This document shows positions 13,301 through 23,700 of a stretch of 64,000 bases of DNA, in pieces. The DNA lies in assembly GCA_905221605.1 (NCBI GenBank), contig CAJNDS010001846.1, positions 468,437 to 532,436 of the forward strand, given 5' to 3'. Made by a program: the position numbers and the translations under genes. The notes under the pieces are model-generated. The model did no database searches, was not told where the DNA came from, and saw nothing but the letters and a program-made list of their open reading frames with translations. Every line of letters starts with the position of its first letter. The stretch's first letter is position 1. This DNA comes from Symbiodinium natans. Lineage: Eukaryota > Sar > Dinophyceae > Suessiales > Symbiodiniaceae.

Positions 13301-16300
13301 TCATTTCGGGTTCTCGGGCTTCTCCACAGGCTTCTCCACAGGTTTCCACTGCTTGTACTCTCTTTGGCCACCCGGCGCTGATCCTCGAAGAATGCCATTG
13401 CTTGGTCCTCAGGAGGCAGCGGCGGCCGGAGGAGAGTGCAGAGCCAGAACCCTATTAAGGAGAAATCCGGGGGGGGGGGGGGGCTCTCCCGTGTTTAACA
13501 TTTTAACATATGACAGTAATGACGACACCACCTTCTGACGCAACGAAGGTGGGACTAAGAAAGCAAACTGGGTGGCCGACGCTCTTTCGAAGACATGCTC
13601 CCTGCCCTGGATCAGGAAGCTGCACGGCTTCTCGTGCTTGTAAAAGTACTTCGAGCGAAGGCAGTAGCCAGGATTCATGTTGAACCAAGACGGCGCGATC
13701 TTGGCAGCCACCTGGGAAAGCTGGGAAGGCGCGTCTAATCGCCTAATCGCACGAACATCTGAGGCCTCTTGGTAGGTGAGCTTCGTTGGCACGTGCTCCT
13801 TCACATCACCATACTTGGGCACCAGGTACCTCACAGTGGCAACGTGCTTTGCAAATCTAACCTTCGCATGAACAAGCGGTTACAAGGTGCTGATGTTGCT
13901 GACCCAGTCTCTTCAGCATGCACCTCGGCCCATGCAAAATGAAAGGGCCCATGGCCCTCAATTGCAGACTCACCGCACACATTAAAAAAATGCTGCCGGA
14001 GCACCAATGCAGGGCGCAGTGCAGAAGAAATGTGATTAGCAGCAATAATCCAAGGGCAGAGTCCTGGCGGCTTCAGTACAAAATAGTACAACTCTCTCAG
14101 GTCTCAGGCCGCAACTTCTCCCGGAATGGAGGGAGCATTCGAGGGGACGAAGCGGGACAAGCACTCTCACTTTCGCTCATGTTTCGCTACCAGCACACGT
14201 CGTTCTGCCACCGCTGAGGGATTCGTGTCCGCTAAGAATTAAATTAAGTGCTCCGAACATGAACAGGAGAGGAGGCCCGGCTGCCTGCAAGCAGAAGGTG
14301 TCTGTTGAGCAGTTGTACTTCTGCACGAAGGCCTCAGTTGTCGACACATAGCTTTGAAGATGTTGAGGGTTCAAGATTCGTAATTGACACTGTAGCTGCG
14401 AAAGCTTTTTTTGGGGGGGGGGGCCCAAGGAAGGGGGGGGGGGGTGGGGGGGGGGTGGGGGGGGGTGGGGGGGGGTGGGGGGTGGGGGGGGGGGGGGGGG
14501 GGGGGGGTGGGGGGGTGGGGGGGGGGGGTGGGGGGTGGGGGGGGGGGGGGGGGTGGCCCAGCTCACGCCCCGTTAACTACTGATTTTCATACCACTTGAG
14601 GCCCTCAGTCACCTTCTCCAGAAACACTTGAGAGACAGTTTTGATTGGCAAACGACAGCTCCCGCAGGCTCCTGGGAGCTAGCTTTTCGTGATAGATGCA
14701 CATAGATGCCCAGAATCATCCCAACACAAGACAAAAATCCTAAGGCTATTCAGTACGGCAAGTGCAAAAGCGACAGATGGTTTCTGACAATGCTGGCCAT
14801 TACTGCGTGTTTGGTACGCGAAAAGTTCGCCAGGGTAATCCTCCTATTTGTTCATGTCTGTCTGACCATCTGGGCCCAGGTGCAACAACCAGTTCTGGTC
14901 GCCCTAGGATGGTCTTTTACTAGCAAGGCCTTTTCGACTAACCCAACTGAGCAACCCCACGGGCAGGAAGAAAAAAAGGATCAAGGACCAAGAAGGAAAA
15001 GTTCGCGCGAGGCAGCGTGAGAACGCGACGCTCCCTGAGTTGACCAGGAGCATCCCTACCGGACCTATAGGACTATAGGAGCAAGCGGTATCTTGAGCCC
15101 GCCCCCAATGCGCTCCGGCGTGCCGTTCCCTTCCGTTGGGGGTCCTTCCGGTGCCTCTCCCTTCTGGCTCCGCTGTGCTCCGCATACTCGTTCGTTTTCG
15201 GTTGGGGTCTCACCTTGAAAGATAAAACCCAACCCTTCGGCTGTTGGGAATACCGAGCCCGCGAGTCTCGAAAGGCCCCAACGAAACAAAACAGGAATGA
15301 ATGCGCCACAGACCAGTTTAAGTGCTCTAAGTGTTCTGGGATGTCTTGGTCTTGGAGTCAGCATGCTCAGCTTTGCTCAGCTTTCGAGGTGATGGTCCAC
15401 CAACGCGATTCTTTGAGGGTCGCGGGCATGAAAAGGAACAGGTTGACGCGAAACAAGCTGGGCGGGCCCAAAATAGCCGCTATGCGGCGAATCAGAATTC
15501 CCAGTGGCATTTCGCAAGCACCGTGTAATGTAAAAAAATGTTTGCCTGAACCCGAACATGTCGGCATCAGGAAATAAACATACTGGAGCCACATGGGCAA
15601 TTCGCACTGGGGCATCAAAATCGCCAGTGTGCGCGGAGTGCTAGAAGCATTTTGGGCGGTGGTTTCGCGATAACATGCCCGGCACGCTTCACGCCACGGA
15701 CTCAAGCCACAAAGGCTTTGAGAAAGCCAAGGTGCCACAAGCATCAAAGAACAGGGAATGATCAAGAGTAGCTGGGCATAGTCATCAACCACAGAGCCTT
15801 GGCTTCTTCCCTGTCTCCTGCAAACAGGACCCAACCCTTTGACTGTCTTGCCTCTTTCGTCAAGCCGCTGCTGAAGCAGAACGATGGAACGCAGCGCAGC
15901 ACGCGAAAGTGGTCGAAGCAGATGATGAAACTGGGCTGGTCTCTTCGTTTGTATATAGTATGTATATATAGTATATATAAATATAGTATATATATATATG
16001 GGCCTGGTACACTGCCGCGGTCTGTCAACAACCATTGCTTTGAGAGGCTGATAGTTCATTTGTCTATCAGATTCTTCCAAGGTGCATATGTGATACGATG
16101 AGGCCAACAAACAATGGCACAGTGTAGCCACCAGGCAAGAAGAATATCAGAACTGCTGCGGCGATGTTGATCAGCACGTCAGCATATCGCCCAGAATCCA
16201 TGGGCACGAAGATCTTCAAAGCCTGGAAACCATGCATCGAATGTACAGTTGTCAAGGGTACACTTTGCAGGCTCGCGCTGAAGCTCAGATTGATGCGTGC

Positions 16301-19300
16301 GCCTTCTGGGCTTTGTAGCCCTTGATGTGCGGAAACGTTGTGACAACAAGGCGTGCCAAATGGAGCGTGAAGAAGTTGGCGCCGACAGCCTCTCCTGACA
16401 TGCGTCCGGTCAAAAGCAGCATTGCTGCAAGAAAGAGGTGCAGCTTGTAGATCCGGATTGCTCTGACATGTCTGCAGCTCCTATGAAGGGGATGAGGAAC
16501 ATCGATGGCCAACAATACTTGAAGACTTGAAAAGCAAGCTGTCGCCTCGGCAGCAGCAGACAGCAAAGCTGACAAGTTCACCTCGTCCACAAGTGCCGTC
16601 CAGCCGCTGTATTTCGAAGCTCTCGAAAAGTGCTTGTGCACGTGTAAGATCAGCTACCAGGATGCCACCATAAGTTCGGGCATGGTTTGCAACCTTGGAA
16701 AGGGTTTTTGGCAGATCAGAACTAGGTAAGGTCGGAATGTGAAACTACTGTTCTCAAGTTTGGCAGAGCCGCTGCAGTTCGATAAGCGATGTATCCACCC
16801 ACCGCAGCATCCAAGAGGATGTTGAAGAGGATCGCAACGGTGTACAGCACCTTGGAAATTGCAGCTGCAGGCCCTACGGATGACAGCAGGCAGCTTGAAG
16901 CTTCCTTCTGCCGGCTTCCCGCAACATGATGCAAGGCCTGCTCAGCCCTCGACCATATAGACCCCTTCCTCCGTGTCTCGGAGCACGTGGCCGATACGTT
17001 TGGCCGCCTCTGCACATGTCGTGTACATGAGAAGGTTCCCAAGTACGACAATGACCGTCAGCGCGACGCTCATCATGGCAGATGGCTTGTCACCATTGGA
17101 GTAGGAGAAGGAGGATGCGTAGAGGGCATAAGGTAGATAGATGCAGACAGCCCATGCGGCGCTGGCGATGACAATGATCTTGATGCTGGCAAAGAGCCGC
17201 TCGCGTCGAGTTGCCTTGTTGATGGCCATGTTCTCCCATTGGACACCCATAGGCTCTGTCACAATAGGCCTGAGCTTCAGCATTGCCTCACGGAAGGTAA
17301 AGCTCTCCTTACACTTCTCCAGGGCGGCATCCCGCCCATCTTCCGTCTTGAAAATCACAAGGGCCAGTGGAGAGCTTTGGAGGTTGGTACAGAGGACCTC
17401 GGGAGGCTCAGAGGCTTGCTCATCCTTTGTTCCCGTCTGCTTCTCTTCCTGCTTGCCCTCCTTGTCCACCTCCTTCGCCTCGGACCCCTTACTTTCCTTA
17501 CTTTCCGTACTGTCCTTACTTTCCTTGCTTGCTTCTCCTCCCTCTACCGCCTGCGCCGCCTGCGCCGCCTGCGCCGCCTGCACCTCTTCGGGTGGGGGCG
17601 GCACTGTGTCAATGCCGAGCATGCCAGACAGCATTATTTTGTCCAAGATCCTTAGCCACTTTGGTCTCTGCCGTGAAAATGTTTGTACCTCCTCTGAGCC
17701 ACCCTTGTCAGCCTGCTCGGTGCTCAAGCTTTCCAGCGCCAAGACGTCCTCTTCAAGGAGCTTGAGGATCTGCTCACCATGATCGTCCATGCGCCAGCCC
17801 ACCGAGACACCCACAACTTCCTCGGTATTGTGTCAACCCCAATGAGCCGCATCGACAAACCTAGATTCTCATCCTTGCGGAAGGCAAATGAAGGCAAGGC
17901 GCCTGCGAGGTGGCCTTTTCCAGCTCGGCCTTGAGCAGATCCTCCAGCTGCTCAGAGCCACTCACTGCGGGCAGGCCTTCCAACAGCGCCACGAAGTCCG
18001 CATGCGTTGGATACGCGTTCAGCCCTCGGAACAGTGTACAGTTCGGCAAGCTCAGGCTGCGTTCTATATGTATGTATATATATGTATATTATCTATATCT
18101 GTACAGCTAGGCAGCTAGGCAGCAAGGCAGGGCAGGGATCAGGCAGCCACCTGTCTCTCTGAGGCTGCCACTGTTAAATGTCCGCCTCTGATGTATGGCG
18201 AAGAGCATGCAAAGCACGAAGGACGTCACGTAAGCTGCGAGTACAAAGGAAGACTTCGCCCACATGTACGTTTGCTGCGCTTCATAGCCGTGGTGAATGA
18301 CATTGCACAGCTCCCTCGGAGACTTCGGGTCTTCTGTCCCGAGAGCAAAGAGCTGTGCTCCAGTCAAGCACAGGAACAGCACCTTGGAAAGATAAACAAG
18401 GCGGAACTGCTTGCAATGACGGAGTAACATGAAGTAACTGTAGAGTACGGGAGGCGCCCACAAAGTCAGCAGCACCAGTGCCAGGAGCATGATGAAGACT
18501 TGGTAGCGAAAGAAAAGAACCGAGCCAGGGCCCGCAACGGGCACCTCATGAACACGGGGCACACACACATGCGCAGTGGCTTCTCGGCAGTTTGTAGCTA
18601 GAGTAAGTGTCAGTTATGGAGCAGTTAGGCAGCTAAGAGTTAGCGCGAGAGGCTGAGCGCGGGACAGAAAGTGTGTTCGTTTTCAGTGGCCAGAGTTGGC
18701 GCTCCTCTGCAGGAGCTTCCCCGCTCACAGTCTCCACCGCGCATAACTTCGTCTGCGTCCGAAACTGCAGCGCTTGCGCTTCCTCTTCGAGGTTCACCTT
18801 CTTCCTTGTGGCCAAGCTCACATACCACACAACGAAGTACGCCATGGGGATGAAGAGTGCGACGTACACCAGGCTTTGCAACAAGGTTCCTACTATTGGC
18901 ACCTGGAACACACATGCTCCTTCCTGCAGAGCAAAGCCGCGCAAACATTTTTGGCACGTATCACTGTGAGCCGTCCTGTTGCAGAGGTTGCAGCCGGGAA
19001 CGGAGCATCGCCGACAAAAGCCGGCATCTGTGTCCGGGACGGAGCGAGCGAGGTTGGTTGCACTGGTTTGAGCTCCGCAGTCAGTTTTGGTCACACATTT
19101 GAAGACGCAATGCGTCTCTGCCGTCGTGTCTTCAGCAAAAAGGGGACAAGCTTCAGGACAAGCTTCGTCCTCACCAATGGTGGTGCTGTGTCGGGGCTTG
19201 AAACATTCCTTTGGGAAGTTCTGCGGAATAGCTGCTGAGGCTGAGGTCTTCTTCACGACGACTGGCGGAACAAGCGGAACACCTTTCTCAAAGTCGGTTG

Positions 19301-19742
19301 AAAGGCCTGCCTTCTCAGCACGATGCTGCCCTTCCACAATCCGGGCCTCAGCCTCGTCAGCCAAAGGAGTGCCCCCCGACATATACCAACTGTCTTTCGG
19401 CGGGCCGGACCCCATGCCTGTAGGGGAGGTTGCTGCAGTGTAATGTATGTGACGCTGCATCTGGTCCCTTTGCTTGTCAAAGTCAAAGGTCTGGGCTTTG
19501 GCAATCGTGTTTTCCACTACATCCTCAATAAACCACCCAGTGTCTCTTGGATCCGACTTTTCGTTATCAGGCTCATGATGCCTCGCGTCTGTCCTGAGGA
19601 GCCGGGCGTCCATACCTCCCACCCTCGAGGCGCTTCCATCGTACGCTACGTGTATCGCTGGTTTGGCAGAACTACTATGTGCAATGGCAAACGGAATCAG
19701 GAGTCCTTGCCAGAGCACACGCAAAGCGTGTGCTTTGCACAT
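13301..19742 (-). CDS. CSC1/OSCA/TMEM63-like mechanosensitive cation channel with Cys-rich N-terminal ectodomain
   Basis: This is a multi-exon membrane protein. Exon 1 (from 19742) encodes a signal peptide, about 200 polar residues, a Cys-rich block (CRRCSVPGCNLCN...CQKC) and a membrane segment. The next exon (about 18523-18125) has GSVLFFRYQ and further helices. At 18049-17890 and 17820-16954 come the cytosolic domain (YPTHADFVALLEGLPAV; VVGVSVGWRMDD) and EPMGVQWENM, the OSCA/TMEM63 signature before the pore helices. Later exons carry LYTVAILFNILLDAAVGGY (from 16850), YADVLINIAAAVLIFFLPGG (about 16.2 kb), FDHFRVLRCVPSFCFSS (15934-15866), VVDDYAQLLLIIPCSLML (from 15797), LLHCALHW (to 13974) and SWFNMNPGYCLRSKYFY (exon from 13861). 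A last exon ending in ENPK and TGA at 13301-13303 is tentative. Family members are stress- or tension-gated, Ca-permeable channels of the plasma membrane or endomembranes. The GT-AG junctions at 16954/16850 and 13974/13861 are in phase. Confidence 0.85.
14411..14553 (+). repeat. G-rich tract of G runs separated by single T
   Basis: About 140 bases of long G runs broken by single T bases. It lies in an intron of the channel gene, so the sense strand is C-rich. The translated Gly/Trp-rich frames are artefacts of composition. The tract has clear potential for G-quadruplex (template) or i-motif (sense) structure, and its length may be wrong in the assembly. Confidence 0.85.
15950..16000. repeat. 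AT-rich TATA microsatellite in a channel intron
   Basis: Alternating TA with GTATA blocks sits between the FDHFRVLRC exon (starting near 15934) and the upstream exon at about 16.07-16.25 kb, so it is intronic. Confidence 0.75.
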
Positions 19743-19749
19743 GCTTAGC

Positions 19750-20770
19750 TAAGCTTTCTCAGCCATCGCCATCGAGCACATGGCTGCGGCAACGTAGCTC
19801 GTGCAAAGTTGCCCTTCACGCTGCTGGAACATGACATTCAAAACTACACAAGTACAAAAGAGTCTGGTGTACAAAGAAAACGAGGGTAAAGCCGCACTTT
19901 CCCCGCATGACCCGCGCTTTTGAACTCCTACTATGGTTTGACTGAAATAAGGACAACTTCCGTGGAATCCTTCCACTCCTGGTCCAGGCGGCTTGCTTTC
20001 GCGGACGCTTCCGGGCTTCCGGGAGTAGGTTTCCAGCAGCAAAAGGAAAATAAACGACCATGACCGGAACACGCGTCAGCGGTCAAGTGGCCCTCGACGA
20101 CACGAGAAGTCTCGTGGAGCGTGGACGCGTTTGTAGGCTGTCAAAAAGAACCCAAAGCCTAAGCTCGAAGAAGTCCCCAACATTGCCTCTAGGAGCGTTG
20201 GACAGGTGGTAAAGACACTGAAAGGCCCACCGACCTCCGTGAACAGGAGGCGAGGGATTTCTTTGCATTCCAAGCAAACGGGAAACGGCAAAATGAAAAA
20301 CCCTAAGTTTTCCTGCAGGGGCCGGAAAAGCACGGAGTCCGTATACGGGCTTTGGAAATGGACTTCGGGCGGAAAAGCATTCATCGCGACCCCAACACTG
20401 GAAGAAGTGAAAGCGGAGTTGGTTTTTACAGGGTTTGGACTTGGAGTTGGGTTTTTTGTCAGTGAAAGCTTTGCCTGTCAGATTGGGCCCAGAGCCCAAA
20501 ACCTGCGTGTCTGCGGATGAACGAGCATGGCATTTTCTACCTAGGGTATCCGGAATGCGGCTCAACCCAAGCACAAATACTCATCTGCGTCCTGGTAGGT
20601 ATACTACTGCTTGCCATAACGATATGTACAAAGTAAATATACAATGTATATCATATCTTCAAGCCCTTCCGGTAATGCTAGCATCGTTTCGCATTCAATG
20701 AACTTTGATTAGTCGACGATACAGCCGCTCAGGTAGAGCGCCCCAAGCCCCAGAGATGAGAGCACCCTCT
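19750..20770. other. Gap between gene B and the channel gene, no assigned gene
   Basis: About 1 kb between the likely stop of coiled-coil gene B and the start of the channel gene. From 20080 to 20570 three frames stay open for 100-160 codons (two minus, one plus), which is unusual. None matches a family I recognise and codon choice does not settle the frame. It could hold an exon, a decayed element, or promoter and 5' untranslated sequence of the channel gene. Confidence 0.4.
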
Positions 20771-20773
20771 AGA

Positions 20774-23700
20774 CTACCTTGCCTCTAGATTCTGCCCGGT
20801 GCAGCCCATGGCGTGACCCGAGGCCTGCTGTAGTTGCACAATCTCTGCCATAGCGTTGATCAGCTCAGTCGCCGCCTTGGAGCCCCCCCCCCCTCAACAG
20901 CCAGAAGAAGCCAGAAACGAAGATATGTGAAGGTGCAAGGTCCGTCCCTGACAGATATTCACGACCATTCATCCAACAAGCGATAGCCGCCGAAAGTGGT
21001 GTGATGTTTGGAAGTCTTGCTACTTGTAAGTGATGGCAAGTACAGACATGGAAAGGGCACTATGGCCTAGGCCTGAGCTTGTGTGGTGGACAGCAAGTCC
21101 GATCTCTGTGCCAGCTCAACCTGAAGCATCGGCTCTCTTCGGCTCACCAGTGGTTTAGGGTTTAGGGTTTAGAGTTTAGGGCCTGTTGCTGGTCCGCTTC
21201 GAGGGCCAGCTTGCCGCGGCACTCCTGAATGGGAGAGAGCCACGGAGAGTCACGGTCTACCAAGAGTCAAAAGTTGCCTTCATATTCTCCGTCAGAGATA
21301 CCCGAGCCTGGGCGCGGTTCAGCTCTTCAGCAGCTGCAATCTCGAGCTTCTCCTGCGTGGTGTGCTCTTCTTCAAACATGCGTTGGCCTCTCCGCTTTCG
21401 CTCTCCCAATTTCATCTCGTGCCATCGGAGCCTTTTCGGACTGAAGTCGTTCCAGGGCCTCAAGTGACACTGTGCAAAGACTGACGTGCAGTCTTCGTAG
21501 AGGTTGTCAACAGTCGATGACCAAGCCTGTTCCTCCTGCTGCAGTTGCTTCGACAGAGTTGCGAGCACCTCCTGCCCGGGTTCACTCCATCTTGCGGCTG
21601 CGAGCCTTTCAATCCCCTACTGCCCTAAACCCCTAAACCCCTAAACCCCTAAACCCCTAAACCCCTAAACCCCTAAACCCCTAAACCCCTAAACCCCTAA
21701 ACCCCTAAACCCCTAAACCCTACTGGCCTCATCCTCGGCACTCTTGAGAGTTCGATCCAGCAGATCCTGAGCAAACCAAGACGGTATCTAAGCAGGAGCT
21801 GAGGCCCCTAAACCCTAAACCCCAAACCCCAAACCCTAAACCCTAAACCCCCAAACCCTAAACCCCAAACCCTAAACCCTAAACCCGATACTACCCCCCC
21901 CCATTCATGGTTCCCAGTGGCTCGGCCCCCCCCAAGTTCCGGCCTGTGCCAGGGAGTCGACGTGACGCTGGATGGTCTTGAGCTGGTTGCGGTTCTCACC
22001 CAGGGATCCCTTCACAGCAAGAACAAAAGAAGGCGCATTCTGAAGCTCCCTAAACCCTAAACCCTAAACCCTAAACCCTAAACCCTAAGCCCTGAGCCCT
22101 AAACCCTAAACCCAACTCTTCCCAGTTTGACTTTGTTGCTGTCAGTTTGACCGAGGCCTCCAGCTGTGCAACTTTGGACACCTGGACGGCCAGCTCCCGC
22201 TTCACGGCCTCAGCCCCGCAGGCCCTACATGCGCACAAAAAACAGACATAAATGCCTAAATAAATAAATATATATATATATATATACGCATACACACAAA
22301 TACATATATAGTATAGATATATATATATATATATATCTATATATATATATATGTATAGAGTATATCCCCTTTACCCTCGGCGTTTGTGTTCTCTCGTGTG
22401 GAAGCCGTACTTCACTCTTCTCACGCGCGACGTGCCTCGGTGGCCGTCCTTGCACCCTCCCCTTCCTGCGCAGAGCGTGGTCCGCTCTCCGGTTTAGAGT
22501 TTAGGGCTTCGGGCTTAGGGCCAAACAAAATCCAACCTTTGCCTCCTGCAACTCGGATCGAAGTTCGTTGGCTGCCTGCTCCGCCTCCTGCAAACCTGGA
22601 TCTCACAACACGCGGAGAAATTGCGGGCTAAGATGGGCCAGCTGATTCCAAACCAACATCGATCGAAGGAATAAGCTCGCAGCGTTTCTCGGCGTCTCGC
22701 TGCCGTGCTTCAGCAGCCGCCAAACTGGCATCATCACTTCGCTTCTGCTCCTGACCGCCATTCCGTGAACCAAGACTCGACATGTGAGTTGCAACGGAGT
22801 GATTCAGTGATGGCCTCAAAGGCTGCATAGGCGGCAATTGCCTCCCCGCACGCAGCGAGCAGCAAAAGCTGTCAAATTGAAGACTGGTAGGGTCGCCGTG
22901 CACTTCAGTCCAGACTCTTCACGGATATCCACAAATTTCAATGACCTTTCTGAGCTGGGCCTCTCTGCTGTGCTGCGGGCAGCTGGACTTGGGTGAGGTC
23001 TAGCTGCCTAAGTAAGTCCCTGTATTCTTCATTTAAAAGGCGAACGTGCGTAAACCGAATGATAGTGGTAACGTAGGCGATGAGTTTCTCATGCATGTTC
23101 TGCCTAGATTCACCGCTATGTCACACCAGTTTGCATGTGGCGCTTGCACACCTGGCAGTTCACGGTCAAATTATCTCGAATCGCGCTTCCTTTTCGATCA
23201 TTCGACTCGACTCCTCTGAAACTTCTCAACGCAGCGAGAGTTCGACGACCGAGCTATCGCATTTGATTCAGGGGCAAGCCATTCCGGATCGAATTCCAGA
23301 GTCATGCACGCCATGTCTGACCTGCAAAGCGAGCTTCATGAAATGCTCTCACACCTGTGAGCTTCTCGGTCCCGGTTGAGGATGCGGAGATGCCGACTAC
23401 AGACCGCCCTCGAATCAAAATATTCTGCTTTCCGCTGAGCTGAAGCTCAAGCCTCGCGACACTCTAGCTTCCCTAGCTTCCTTGTGGACAGCAGCAGTGC
23501 GGCCTCGTCCAACTCTTTCTGTAGGCTGGCAACGAACTCATTTTCGGAGTCCTTTCTGACGCACACGAAAACAATCGAGCACTCAGTAAAGGCAGCGACT
23601 TCCTCCGAAACCACTTTCTGTTGTAGCTCCTGGCAGCCACGCTGACACAGTCTCCTCTAGAAGCTGTGGCTCAACATAGCATTCTCAACTAAGGCCAGCT

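Noticed and set aside
14305-14600. Gly/Trp-rich and Pro/His-rich open frames
   Set aside because: They are products of the G-run tract inside an intron.
21623-21721. Direct-repeat array as a CRISPR-like structure
   Set aside because: Unit is 8 bases, without spacers, telomere-type, in a eukaryotic genome.
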